The translations under genes were made by a program, and so were the position numbers. This document shows, piece after piece, positions 52,234 to 60,563 of a stretch of DNA of 64,000 nucleotides (position 1 is the stretch's first letter; each line of letters begins with the position of its first letter). The DNA is from Methylorubrum suomiense (GTDB taxonomy: Bacteria > Pseudomonadota > Alphaproteobacteria > Rhizobiales > Beijerinckiaceae). The DNA is taken from NCBI RefSeq assembly GCF_022179765.1, contig NZ_BPRE01000018.1, positions 38,570-102,569 on the forward strand, written 5' to 3'. Under the pieces are notes generated by a model that saw only the letters and a list, made by a program, of their open reading frames with translations, had not been told where the DNA came from and did not search any database.

Positions 52234-53175
52234 CTACGCCGTCCCCGCCTTCGCCTCGCGACGGCGGCGGGCATATTCGGCCAGGGCCGCGTCCTCGCCC
52301 GCCGGCAGGGTCACGGCGGTGGTCGCTAGAAGGTCGCCGCGGCTGCCGTCCTTCTTCGGCAGACCCTTGCCGCGCAGGCGGAAGGTGCGTCCGGAGCTCG
52401 TCATCGCCGGCACCTTCATCTCGACCGCGCCGGTCAGCGTCGGCACCCGCAGGGTCCCGCCCAGCACCGCGTCCTCCAGCGGCAGATCGACGGTGGCGCG
52501 CAGGTCGGCGCCCTCCACCTTGAAGACCGGATGCGGCAGCACGCGGATGGTCAGCAGCGCGTCCCCGGGCTCGCCGCGCGGGCCGGCCTGACCGCCCAGG
52601 CCCCGGAGCCGGATGGTCTGCCCGTCGACGACCCCCTTGGGGACCATCACGTCGACGTCCCGCCCGCCGGGCAGGCCGATGCGCATCTTCTCCTCGCCCG
52701 CGATCTGCTCCAGGGTCACGCTGAGCTCGGCCGCGACGTCCTCGCCGCGGGCCGGTCCGCCCCGGCCCGCCCCGGGACCGGCGCCGCCCGCGCGGAACGC
52801 CTGATCGAAGATGTGGCTGAGAAAGTCCTCGCCGACGCCGCCGGGACCCGCACCGCCCCCGCCCCCGCTCCGGCGCGTGAAGCCCTCGAAATCGAAGGCG
52901 CTGCCCCGGCCGCCGCCGCCGAAACCGGAGAAGCCCTCGAAGCCGGACGCGCGGGGCTTGCCCTCGCCGTCGATCTCGCCGCGATCGAACTGGCCGCGCT
53001 TGTCCTTGTCGCCGAGGATCTCGTAGGCGGTGTTCGCCTCGGCGAACCGCTCCTTGGCCTTCGGGTCCTTGTTGCTGTCGGGGTGGTAGGCCTTGGCGAG
53101 CTTGCGGAAGGCCTTCTTGACCTCGGCCTCGCTCGCGCCTTTCGGCACGCCCAGCACTTCGTAGGGGTTTCGCAT
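52234..53175 (-). CDS. DnaJ-type co-chaperone without zinc finger (CbpA class)
   Basis: A 313-residue class B J-protein. The J domain is at residues 1-70 with the essential HPD in KAYHPDSNKDPKA. A Gly/Phe-rich linker follows (residues 75-130: GFEGFSGFGGGGRG), then the two-barrel C-terminal substrate domain (VPKGVVDGQTIRLRGLGGQA; LPLEDAVLGGTLRVPT; RLRGKGLPKKDG). No CxxCxGxG zinc repeats are present, so it is CbpA-like and not the main DnaJ. It would deliver clients to DnaK in the cytosol. Confidence 0.9.
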   Translation of the reverse strand: MRNPYEVLGVPKGASEAEVKKAFRKLAKAYHPDSNKDPKAKERFAEANTAYEILGDKDKRGQFDRGEIDGEGKPRASGFEGFSGFGGGGRGSAFDFEGFTRRSGGGGGAGPGGVGEDFLSHIFDQAFRAGGAGPGAGRGGPARGEDVAAELSVTLEQIAGEEKMRIGLPGGRDVDVMVPKGVVDGQTIRLRGLGGQAGPRGEPGDALLTIRVLPHPVFKVEGADLRATVDLPLEDAVLGGTLRVPTLTGAVEMKVPAMTSSGRTFRLRGKGLPKKDGSRGDLLATTAVTLPAGEDAALAEYARRRREAKAGTA

Positions 53176-53313
53176 CGGGGATCTTTTGAAGGGGTCAACC
53201 GTCGAGGGATACGGCCTTGGCCGCCTCGCTTCAACGTGGGAAGGTCGTTGCGGTTCTGCAACACCCTCCGCGCCCCCACCGGACGGCGGAAATTCTCCCG
53301 CAATCCGATCAAG

Positions 53314-53811
53314 TCAGGATTTGGCGGAGCGCAGCCGCTTCAGTTCCCATTCGCCGCCGGTGAGCTTGCAGCCGGTGCCGCGCAGGAAGCGGCTCTTGCC
53401 GCCGGAGCCGCTCGTCCCGCCGTCGTTTCCGGCCACCACCGTCGCCAGAAAATCGCGGCAGATCTCGTCGCCGGCCACGTAGGGCAGGCCGGTCGGGTTG
53501 ACCGAGCCGCGCATGGCGGTTTCCGGGTTGTCCCACTTCACCGGACGCCCGTTGCCCTGCGGATCGAGGGCCGTGGTCAGGGCGCTGTGGGCGCGGCGCC
53601 AATCCTCGTCGCCGAGATCCGGGCCGAAGCGCGTCGGCCGCTTGGCGATGCTGCCGGTCACAAGCGGTTCGGGCGCCGGCGCCTCCTTCGTCTGGAACGA
53701 CAGCACCGGTCCGCTGCATCCGGCGCAGGCCGCGACGACGAGACCCGTCGCCACCCACGCGAACGCCGCCGGGACATCCCGGACGAGCTCTTTACACCGA
53801 CGCAGACGCAT
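53314..53811 (-). CDS. Surface lipoprotein-like protein (RT0821/Lpp0805 type)
   Basis: A 165-residue protein. The N-terminal hydrophobic segment WVATGLVVAACAGCSG holds a lipobox-like AAC/AGC, so it may be lipid-anchored. The folded part, with WRRAHSALTTALDPQGNGRPVKWDNPETAMRGSV and the ICRDF...RGTGCKLTGGEWEL end, resembles the 17-kDa rickettsial surface antigen-type domain (RT0821/Lpp0805). Assignment is by eye and moderate. It is divergent from pdxH with only 44 bases between the two start codons. Confidence 0.6.
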   Translation of the reverse strand: MRLRRCKELVRDVPAAFAWVATGLVVAACAGCSGPVLSFQTKEAPAPEPLVTGSIAKRPTRFGPDLGDEDWRRAHSALTTALDPQGNGRPVKWDNPETAMRGSVNPTGLPYVAGDEICRDFLATVVAGNDGGTSGSGGKSRFLRGTGCKLTGGEWELKRLRSAKS

Positions 53812-53855
53812 TACACCTGAACTCGAGGCAGACTAAAGGGTCCGTCTAGGGTGTG

Positions 53856-54545
53856 ATGCCCGTGCCGGTGCCCCCCGACCCGGATGCCACAGGGGTGAAA
53901 ATGGCCATCGATCGGTTAAGAGAGGGTGAGCCGGCGGGCGCCGGGGTCGATTCAGGCGACTTCACGTTGTCGTCAGACCCCTTCGCCCTGTTCCGGGTCT
54001 GGATGGCGGAGGCCGAGGCCGCCGAGCCCGAGGACGCCAACGCCATGGCGCTCGCGACCGCGGATGCGGACGGCCTGCCCGACGTGCGGGTGGTGCTGCT
54101 CAAGGGCTTCGACCGGCGCGGCTTCGTGTTCTACACCAACGCCCAATCCGCCAAGGGCGAGCAACTCGCGGCCAATCCGCGGGCCGCCCTCGTGCTGCAT
54201 TGGAAATCGCTGCGCCGTCAGATCCGCGCCCGCGGGTCGATCGCGCCGGTGACGCCGGCGGAGGCCGATGCCTATTTCGCCAGCCGTCACCGGGACAGCC
54301 GCATCGGCGCCCTCGCCAGCCAGCAATCGCGCCCGCTCGCGGACCGTCCGACCCTGATGGCCGCCGTCGCGGAGCTCTCGGCGAAGTACGAGAACGGTCC
54401 CGTGCCGCGTCCCGAACATTGGCGGGGCTTCCGCCTCGATCCGGTGCGGATGGAGTTCTGGCAGAACGGCGATTACCGCCTGCACGATCGGGTGCGCTTC
54501 ACCCGCGACGGCGATGGCTGGTCCCGCGCGCGCCTCTATCCCTGA
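53856..54545 (+). CDS. pdxH: Pyridoxamine 5'-phosphate oxidase
   Basis: A 229-residue FMN flavoprotein that oxidises pyridoxine or pyridoxamine phosphate to pyridoxal phosphate. Family landmarks are NAMALATADADGLPDVRVVLLKG, FYTNAQSAKGEQLAANPRAAL, SRHRDSRIGALASQQSRPL (substrate-binding HRxSRIGAxxSxQS) and the C-terminal WRGFRLDPVRMEFWQNGDYRLHDR. The ATG at 53856 has AGGGTG close upstream. Its last 10 bases overlap the end of the receiver gene on the other strand. Confidence 0.96.
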   Translation: MPVPVPPDPDATGVKMAIDRLREGEPAGAGVDSGDFTLSSDPFALFRVWMAEAEAAEPEDANAMALATADADGLPDVRVVLLKGFDRRGFVFYTNAQSAKGEQLAANPRAALVLHWKSLRRQIRARGSIAPVTPAEADAYFASRHRDSRIGALASQQSRPLADRPTLMAAVAELSAKYENGPVPRPEHWRGFRLDPVRMEFWQNGDYRLHDRVRFTRDGDGWSRARLYP

Positions 54546-54919
54546 GGCAGGTCCAGCAGGGCGCGGATCGCGCCGATCAGCTGGTCCTCGGTGTAGGGCT
54601 TGCGGATGAAGCGGCCCTGGGACGGCACGTCGCCGTCCTTGGGCCTCACCTTGCCCGAGGTGATGATGATGCCGATCCGCGGCGAGCGCCGGTGGATGCA
54701 GGCGGCGAGCTTGATGCCGTCGATGCCGAGCGGCATGTCGATATCGGTGACGACGATCCGGATGCCCACCTCCCGGTCGAGGATGCGGATCGCCTCGTTG
54801 CCGTTGGTGGCCTCGCGCGTCGAGAAGCCGGCATCGCCGATCATCGTCACCGCGGCGTAGCGCGTGACGGTGTCGTCCTCGACGACGAGCACGGTCGGCC
54901 CGGGCAGCGCATCGCTCAA
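54536..54919 (-). CDS. Single-domain response regulator
   Basis: A 127-residue receiver without an output domain. The acidic pocket is VLVVEDD, the phospho-acceptor Asp is in IVVTDIDMPLGIDG, the Thr/Ser switch is in GIIITSGK and the Lys in RFIRKPYTEDQL. Such stand-alone receivers act as phosphate shuttles or bind a partner protein. The frame extends to a TTG at 54985; the TTG at 54919, after AGGAAGC, gives a normal receiver length and is chosen with low certainty. No kinase gene is adjacent. Convergent with pdxH, overlapping by 10 bases. Confidence 0.83.
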   Translation of the reverse strand: MSDALPGPTVLVVEDDTVTRYAAVTMIGDAGFSTREATNGNEAIRILDREVGIRIVVTDIDMPLGIDGIKLAACIHRRSPRIGIIITSGKVRPKDGDVPSQGRFIRKPYTEDQLIGAIRALLDLPQG

Positions 54920-55209
54920 GCTTCCTGTCCCCGCCGCTCGCGACCCGCCCGGCTCCGCGCTCGCATGGAACGCCCGGCCGGACAACCTGCCCTAACGGCG
55001 ATCCGTCCCCCATCGATCCGCGTTCCGCGCCCCCGGATCGCGGAATGACAGCCGGGCAATCCCGTCCGGTCGTCCTGGGCCGATCCGCCCCGGAGGGGTC
55101 TTTCGCATTGCAGCGTCGACCCTGGATTTCCGCCCTCGCGCAGCTTAGACCTGGGGGCGGACAGGCCCCTCACGCGCCGCCGCGCGAACGGGGTAGCGAG
55201 GGACCAGAC

Positions 55210-55962
55210 TTGGCCTCATCCAACGAACGTCGACGGGTGATGCTGCTCACCGGCGCGAGCCGGGGGATCGGACACGCCACGGTGAAGCGCTTCTCCGCCG
55301 CGGGCTGGCGCGTCATCACCTGCTCGCGCCACCCGTTTCCCGAGAATTGCCCCTGGGAGATGGGACCCGAGGATCATCTCCAGGTCGATCTCGCCGACGC
55401 CGCCGACACCGTGCGCGGCGTGCGGGAGGTGGCCGAGCGGCTGGCCGCCGAGGGCGGGCTGCTGCACGCGCTCGTCAACAATGCCGGCATCTCGCCGAAG
55501 GGCCCCGACGGCGCGCGGCTCGGCGCCCTCGCCACCGAATATGCCGACTGGGCCCGCGTGTTCCAGGTCAATTTCTTCGCGCCGATCCTGCTGGCGCGGG
55601 GTCTGTGCGATGAGCTGAAGCGGGCCCGCGGCTCGATCGTGAACGTCACCTCCATCGCCGGGTCGCGGGTCCATCCCTTCGCAGGCGCGGCCTACGGCAC
55701 CTCGAAATCGGCGCTTGCCGGGCTGACGCGGGAGATGGCCGCGGATTTCGGGCCGCTCGGGGTGCGGGTCAACGCGATCTCGCCGGGCGAGATCGACACC
55801 TCGATCCTCTCGCCCGGCACCGACAAGCTGGTGGAGCAGATCCCCCAGAGGCGCCTCGGCACCCCGGACGAGGTCGCCAAGGCGATCTACTTCCTCTGCA
55901 CCGAGGCCTCCTCCTACGTGAACGGCGCCGAACTCCATATCAACGGCGGCCAGCATGTCTGA
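55210..55962 (+). CDS. Short-chain dehydrogenase/reductase
   Basis: A 250-residue classical SDR. The cofactor motif is LLTGASRGIGHATVKRF, the structural NNAG is in ALVNNAGISP, the catalytic Ser is in VNVTSIAGSRV, and Tyr-x3-Lys in AAYGTSKSALAGL. The end INGGQHV is usual. The substrate is unknown. A TTG at 55210 is chosen because GAGGGA lies 6 bases in front; an ATG at 55240 is the alternative. The long frame back to 55045 is not coding-like. The stop lies 5 bases inside the next gene, so the two are coupled. Confidence 0.88.
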   Translation: MASSNERRRVMLLTGASRGIGHATVKRFSAAGWRVITCSRHPFPENCPWEMGPEDHLQVDLADAADTVRGVREVAERLAAEGGLLHALVNNAGISPKGPDGARLGALATEYADWARVFQVNFFAPILLARGLCDELKRARGSIVNVTSIAGSRVHPFAGAAYGTSKSALAGLTREMAADFGPLGVRVNAISPGEIDTSILSPGTDKLVEQIPQRRLGTPDEVAKAIYFLCTEASSYVNGAELHINGGQHV

Positions 55963-57139
55963 CCGCCGGGCGGCCCTCGCCGCCCTGCTGTGCCTCGCCG
56001 CCCTCCCCGCCTCCGCCGAGCCCGCCGCGCCGCAGGTCGAACTCCTCGCCCTTCCCTTCCGCGTGACGGCGATGCGCGGCCCCGGCAGCGAGGTGGCCCT
56101 GGCAGTAGCGACCTCGGGCCTCCTGCCCGTCGCCCACGCGAGCGCGGGCGCCGACCCCAAGCGCGCGCCGAAGCCGGCCGAAGGGCCGGTGCCGGTCGTC
56201 GTGGTCTGGGGCGAGGACGGCGGCGCGGTGATCAGCCTCGATGGCGGAACCCTGCGCACCACCCTGGTCGGCGCCGAGGCGATCGAGGGATTCGCCGCCG
56301 CCGAGACGCCCCGCGGGGCGGTGCCGGGCTCGCGCCAGGCGCAGCTCGGCCCCCTCAGCGCCTATCTCACCGGCCCGACCCGGGCACTCGGCGGCGCGCC
56401 CGGCCAGGCGGCGGGCCTGACCATCCGCGAGCGCCAACCGCTGGGCGTCACCGCCGAGCCGAAACCCGTGCCGGTGACGACCCAGACGCTGACGCCGGGG
56501 CCGGACCAGGTCTTCGCCGGCCGCAGCCCGCGCATCGCCACCCTCGACGGCCGGCCGGCGGTGATCGCCGTGACGGCCCAGGGCACGGCGGGATCGAGTC
56601 TCGCCATGGCGATGAAGAATTCCGAAGGGGATGCGGCCCAAGGCGCGGCCAAAGGCGCGGGCAAGAGCGCGGTTTGGAGCCTGTCGGCGCGGACGCCGCC
56701 GCAAGCGGGCGGCAAGCCCGACGGCGCGCCGCTGAGCCTTGCCGGCATCGCGGCCTTTTCCGGGACGGGTGCGTCCGAGATTGCCGCCCTGCGGGCGCCC
56801 GACGGCGAGGGCGTGCTTCAGCTCTGGCGCTATGCCGGAGGCGCCCTGACCCTCGCGGGCGCGTGGCCGGGCTATGCCGGGCCGGGGCTCGGCGAGGCGG
56901 GGGATCTCGCTGCCGTTCTGCCGGCGGACCCCGCCCCGTCGCTGGTCCTGCCGCTGGCGGGCCGCACCGCGCTCGCCCTGCTCTCGCTCAAGGGCGGGGC
57001 CCCAACCGAGCGGCTGCGCCTGCCGCTCCCCGCCCCGGCCGCCTTCGGCGTGGCGGTGCTCGGTGCGGGATCCGGCCCCTGGACGATCCTCGTCGGCCTC
57101 GCCGACGGACGCCTCGCCACGGCGCGGGTGACGCCGTGA
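55955..57139 (+). CDS. Hypothetical secreted protein, beta-propeller-like
   Basis: A 394-residue protein with a signal peptide (MSDRRAALAALLCLAALPASA). The mature part repeats a pattern of hydrophobic strands with Asp/Gly turns (VVVVWGEDGGAVISLDGG; PRIATLDGRPAVIAVTAQG; IAALRAPDGEGVLQLWRYAG; WTILVGLADGRLATARV). This suggests a blade-like beta structure of the FG-GAP/WD type, without a motif I can name. It overlaps the SDR gene by 8 bases and the Nudix gene by 4, within a tight four-gene run. Location is probably periplasmic. Function unknown. Confidence 0.7.
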   Translation: MSDRRAALAALLCLAALPASAEPAAPQVELLALPFRVTAMRGPGSEVALAVATSGLLPVAHASAGADPKRAPKPAEGPVPVVVVWGEDGGAVISLDGGTLRTTLVGAEAIEGFAAAETPRGAVPGSRQAQLGPLSAYLTGPTRALGGAPGQAAGLTIRERQPLGVTAEPKPVPVTTQTLTPGPDQVFAGRSPRIATLDGRPAVIAVTAQGTAGSSLAMAMKNSEGDAAQGAAKGAGKSAVWSLSARTPPQAGGKPDGAPLSLAGIAAFSGTGASEIAALRAPDGEGVLQLWRYAGGALTLAGAWPGYAGPGLGEAGDLAAVLPADPAPSLVLPLAGRTALALLSLKGGAPTERLRLPLPAPAAFGVAVLGAGSGPWTILVGLADGRLATARVTP

Positions 57140-57618
57140 GCGCGGATGCCGGCGTGCCCGCCGATGACGGTCGCCTGTTTCCGGCCCGCCCCCTGATCGG
57201 CGTCTCCATCGCGGTGATCCGGGATGGGCGCGTCCTGCTGGCGCAGCGCGCCAACGAGCCGATGCGCGGCGTCTGGACCCTGCCCGGGGGGCTCGTCGAG
57301 GCGGGCGAGCGCCTCGCGGAGGCAGCCCTGCGCGAACTGGAGGAGGAGGTCGGCAGTTGCGCCGAGGTGGTGGGCGCGAGCCTGACGCCGACCGAGATCC
57401 TCCTGCGCGACGAGGACGACCGCCTGCGCCATCATTACGTGATTCATCCTCACGCCGCCCGGTGGCGCGCGGTGGAGCCGGCGCCGGGGCCGGAGGCGCT
57501 CGCCGTGCGCTGGGCCCGGCTCGACGAGGTCGAGGGCCTCGCGACCACGCCGGGCTTGATCGACACCCTGCGCGAGGCGTTCGCGCGCGTATCCCCGTCG
57601 GGAGAGGAGACGGCATGA
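57136..57618 (+). CDS. Nudix hydrolase
   Basis: A 160-residue Nudix enzyme. The Nudix box G-x5-E-x7-REL-x-EEVG is intact in GGLVEAGERLAEAALRELEE followed by EVGS. The strand before it, IGVSIAVIRDGRVLLAQRAN, begins the fold. It hydrolyses a nucleoside diphosphate linked to another group; ADP-ribose or NADH pyrophosphatase-like activity is possible but not shown. The GTG at 57136 overlaps the stop of the preceding gene, and its stop overlaps the ATG of the TIGR02301 gene. Confidence 0.9.
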   Translation: MSADAGVPADDGRLFPARPLIGVSIAVIRDGRVLLAQRANEPMRGVWTLPGGLVEAGERLAEAALRELEEEVGSCAEVVGASLTPTEILLRDEDDRLRHHYVIHPHAARWRAVEPAPGPEALAVRWARLDEVEGLATTPGLIDTLREAFARVSPSGEETA

Positions 57619-58091
57619 GAGGGCCGGCGAGGTTTGTTCTGGCCGCGCTTCTGGCGTTCGGCGCCTTCGCGCCCGGCCCCCTCACGGTCGCCTCCGACGC
57701 GCTCGCCCAGCAGCGCGGCGGGTCCGCCCGCGCACCGGCCAAGCCGGCCGAGAAGGAGAAGGAACCCCCGCCCCCGGCCGAGCCGCCGCCCGCGCCCTAC
57801 GATCGGGATCTGCTGCGGCTGTCCGAGATCGTCGGGGCACTCGCCTTCCTGCGCAATCTCTGCGCCGCCCCGGATGCCGCCGAATGGCCGAGCCGCATGA
57901 AGGCGATCCTCGACACCGAGGGCGTCACGCCGGCGCGGCGCGACCGGTTGGCCGGCGCCTATAATCGCGGGTTTCGCGGCTACAGCCTGACCTATCGGAT
58001 CTGCACGCCGGCCGCGGGCGAGGCCGCCCGGCGCTACCTCGCCGAGGGCGAGCGCCTCTCCCACGCCATCGCCGGCCGCTTCGGCGGCTGA
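57615..58091 (+). CDS. TIGR02301 family protein
   Basis: A 158-residue secreted protein of an alphaproteobacterial family of unknown role. A signal peptide (residues 1-31, ending LAQ) is followed by a Lys/Glu/Pro-rich linker (PAKPAEKEKEPPPPAEPPPA). The conserved helical core has LLRLSEIVGALAFLRNLC, RRDRLAGAYNRGFRGYSLTY and RICTPAAGEAARRYLAEGE. The two cysteines in the core could pair. A strong GGAGAGGAGACGGC leader precedes the ATG. It is last in the SDR-to-TIGR02301 run. Confidence 0.82.
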   Translation: MRGPARFVLAALLAFGAFAPGPLTVASDALAQQRGGSARAPAKPAEKEKEPPPPAEPPPAPYDRDLLRLSEIVGALAFLRNLCAAPDAAEWPSRMKAILDTEGVTPARRDRLAGAYNRGFRGYSLTYRICTPAAGEAARRYLAEGERLSHAIAGRFGG

Positions 58092-58338
58092 GCGCCGCTG
58101 TCGATCCGGCGCCGTCCCCGCACGACGGCGATCCCTCCCCTCACCCGCCCCGGGCCCGGCGGATGTCCGAGGCGCTCTGTGACCCCTGTGCCACAGACCC
58201 GAGCCCTTACGAAAAACCTTCGCAATCGAGCGTCCGCGTTAACCTCTCCGCAATTCCCTGCTTTCCGGCCCGTCCGCGACGCCGTATCGTGTCGATGTCT
58301 TGCCGGCATCATGTCGGCCGGGAATTGAAGACTGCGCC

Positions 58339-58587
58339 ATGATCCATGACCCCGCTCCGTTCGAATCCGATCCGGAGAGCAAGCGCGCCGCGCTGGGCCT
58401 CGTGACCGAGGCTTTCGCCGAGGGCTGCCTCGACGGGATCGACGGCGATTGCATGGCCCAGGCCGCCCTGTTCGCCGCCTTCCAAGAGCTCGTCGCCACC
58501 TATGGCGAGGACGCCACCGCCCGCTACGCCGAGACCCTGCCCGAGCGCATTCGCGGCGGCGGCTTCACGACGACTCTGCAACATTGA
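58339..58587 (+). CDS. Small conserved-looking hypothetical protein
   Basis: An 82-residue acidic, soluble protein that I do not recognise. It is predicted mostly helical (KRAALGLVTEAFAEGCLDGI, CMAQAALFAAFQELVATYGE). No signal peptide or known motif. The ATG at 58339 is the second in the frame, and the frame from 58300 is less likely. The 247 bases upstream hold an A-rich patch and probably its promoter. It stands alone between the TIGR02301 gene and an A/T-rich region. Confidence 0.6.
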   Translation: MIHDPAPFESDPESKRAALGLVTEAFAEGCLDGIDGDCMAQAALFAAFQELVATYGEDATARYAETLPERIRGGGFTTTLQH

Positions 58588-58735
58588 CGAAGATCACAGC
58601 GCCCCGGTGATGCGTATTCGCGCAACCGGGGTCGCCCTTTGATCCGCCGGCCATCGCTTTCCGATCAGAGCGATCCGGATGCCGATAAAGATCAAATCAA
58701 CAACAAGTTAATACAAAAAATTTTGCCGATAATTC

Positions 58736-58753
58736 TTTCGTCCTCGGACGAAA
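58736..58753. promoter_or_regulatory. Perfect inverted repeat TTTCGTCC-TC-GGACGAAA
   Basis: 8-bp arms with a two-base centre in the A/T-rich patch 58675-58790. It could be an operator for the small gene at 58854. The short U-like run is not on a side that would end a known gene. Confidence 0.4.
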
Positions 58754-58853
58754 ACGATGTTTCTCATTTTCTGTATGCAGCGAGACGTTGTGTCGTGCAA
58801 TTGTAGCGATATGTCTTCCATGGCTTTCGCCAACTGCATGTAGGGTTAGCGTG

Positions 58854-59066
58854 ATGCGTTTTGCGATCAAGTATCGTCGAATCGACCCGGAAGTCGTTCA
58901 TCCCTCCCAGATCTTGGCAACCGATATCGAAGGTCAGCGCTTGGCGGGCAAACTGGTGCGGAGCCTCGCGGGCGTCTTCGAGGAGCATGGCTGCGACCTG
59001 CCGCCGATGACCCATTGGTTCCGCAGCCGCAACGGCCTGCACCTCATCTGGGCACAACCGCAATAG
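58854..59066 (+). CDS. Small hypothetical protein after an A/T-rich region
   Basis: A 70-residue protein, unrecognised. It begins MRFAIKYRRIDPEVVHPSQI and ends THWFRSRNGLHLIWAQPQ, with a helix in the middle (EGQRLAGKLVRSLAGVFEEH). It has two cationic patches and no signal peptide. AGGG lies 9 bases before the ATG. The 266 bases upstream are the most A/T-rich in the window and include a perfect inverted repeat. The gene converges on the dihydroorotase gene 12 bases away. Local base composition suggests separate history or dense regulation. Confidence 0.55.
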   Translation: MRFAIKYRRIDPEVVHPSQILATDIEGQRLAGKLVRSLAGVFEEHGCDLPPMTHWFRSRNGLHLIWAQPQ

Positions 59067-59078
59067 GGCCCGCCGCCC

Positions 59079-60416
59079 TCACCCGGTCGGCAGGGCCTCC
59101 TCGAACAGCACCGCCTCGCCCCGCGACGGGGTCACCAGCTCGCCCTGCCACATCACCGGCACGCCGCGCACCACGGTGCCCACCGGCCAGCCGGTGACGG
59201 TGAGCCCGTCATAGGGGGTCCAGCCGCATCTCGAGGCGATCCATTCGTTGCGGATCGTCTCGCGGCGCTTGAGATCCACCACCGTGACGTCGGCATCGTA
59301 GCCGAGGGCGAGCCGTCCCTTGCGGGCGATGCCGAACAGCCGCTTCGGCCCGGCGCTCGTCAGATCGACGAGGCGGGCGAGGGAGAGCCGGCCCGCCGCC
59401 ACGTGGTCGAGCATGATCGGCACCAGCGTCTGCACGCCGGTCATGCCGGAGGGCGAGTCGGGATAGGGCTTGGCCTTTTCCTCGAGGGTATGCGGCGCGT
59501 GGTCGGAGCCGAGCACGTCGACGATTCCGAAGGTTAGACCCTGCCAGATCCCCTCCCGATGGGCGGCGTCGCGCACCGGCGGGTTCATCTGCACCAGGGT
59601 GCCGAGGCGGGCATAGGCCTCGCTCCCGTCGATCGTCAGGTGGTGGGGCGTCACCTCGACGCTCGCCACGTCCTTCGCGGCCCCCAGGATTGGCATCTCG
59701 TCCGCCGTCGAGATGTGCAGGATGTGGATGCGCGCCCCGGTCTCGCGGGCCAGCGCGATCAGCCGCTCCGTCGCCTTCACGGCGACCTCCGGCGAGCGCC
59801 AGACCGGGTGCGAGGCCGGATCGCCGGGCACGCGCAGGCCCTTGCGCTCCCGCAGCATCGGCTCGTCCTCGGAATGGAAGGCGGCGCGACGGCGGATGTT
59901 CTTCAGGATCGCGCGCACGCCCGCATCGTCCTCGACCAGCAGAGAGCCGGTGGAGGAGCCGATGAAGACCTTGATGCCCGCCGCCCCCGGCAGCCGTTCC
60001 AGGACGGCGACCTCGTCGGCATTCTCGTGGGTGCCACCGACCCAGAAGGCGAAGTCGCAATGCATCCGGTGATGGGCGCGACTGACCTTGTCGGCGAGCG
60101 CCTGCGCCGTCGTCGTCTGTGGGTTGGTGTTCGGCATCTCGAACACCGTCGTCACGCCGCCCATCACGGCGGCGCGCGAGCCCGTCTCCAGGTCTTCCTT
60201 GTGATCGAGGCCGGGCTCGCGGAAATGCACCTGGCTGTCGATGACGCCGGGCAGGAGGTGCAGGCCGCGGCAATCGCGCCGCTCGGCCGCCGCCGCGTTC
60301 GCGAGATCGCCGATGGCGGCGACGCGGCCCTGGCGGATGCCGAGATCGGCGCGGTGCGCGCCGTCGTGGTTCACCAGCGTGCCGCCGGCGAGGACGAGAT
60401 CGAAGGGGGTGTCCAT
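59079..60416 (-). CDS. Dihydroorotase (alphaproteobacterial type, QVH variant)
   Basis: A 445-residue cyclic amidohydrolase of the type-I dihydroorotase group, acting in pyrimidine synthesis. The first metal motif reads GVIDSQVHFREPG, with Gln in place of the first His of the usual HxH; I recall this as normal in alphaproteobacterial members. Other metal and catalytic segments are intact: HILHIST, EVTPHHLT and LGSDHAPHTLEEKAKPYP. The gene is away from pyrB. A second dihydroorotase elsewhere, or an allantoinase-like role for this one, is possible. Divergent from the ygfZ-like gene. Confidence 0.87.
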   Translation of the reverse strand: MDTPFDLVLAGGTLVNHDGAHRADLGIRQGRVAAIGDLANAAAAERRDCRGLHLLPGVIDSQVHFREPGLDHKEDLETGSRAAVMGGVTTVFEMPNTNPQTTTAQALADKVSRAHHRMHCDFAFWVGGTHENADEVAVLERLPGAAGIKVFIGSSTGSLLVEDDAGVRAILKNIRRRAAFHSEDEPMLRERKGLRVPGDPASHPVWRSPEVAVKATERLIALARETGARIHILHISTADEMPILGAAKDVASVEVTPHHLTIDGSEAYARLGTLVQMNPPVRDAAHREGIWQGLTFGIVDVLGSDHAPHTLEEKAKPYPDSPSGMTGVQTLVPIMLDHVAAGRLSLARLVDLTSAGPKRLFGIARKGRLALGYDADVTVVDLKRRETIRNEWIASRCGWTPYDGLTVTGWPVGTVVRGVPVMWQGELVTPSRGEAVLFEEALPTG

Positions 60417-60424
60417 CGGGGCTC

Positions 60425-60466
60425 TTCCTTGGCTCGGCCGTTCTTGGCTCGGCGTTCTTGGCGCGA
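60425..60466. repeat. Short tandem repeat in the leader of the dihydroorotase gene
   Basis: Three units of about 14-16 bases based on TTCTTGGCTCGGCG follow each other (60425-60440, 60441-60454, 60455-60466, the last diverged). They begin 9 bases upstream of the minus-strand start codon, inside the divergent promoter region. Confidence 0.6.
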
Positions 60467-60563
60467 CTCGGGGCTCGGGCGATTGAGGCCGGGATAGGCG
60501 CGGCTTATGTCAGCTGCCGAGACCATGCAACGCCGCCCCGAACGGTCGCCCTCAGGAGAGACC

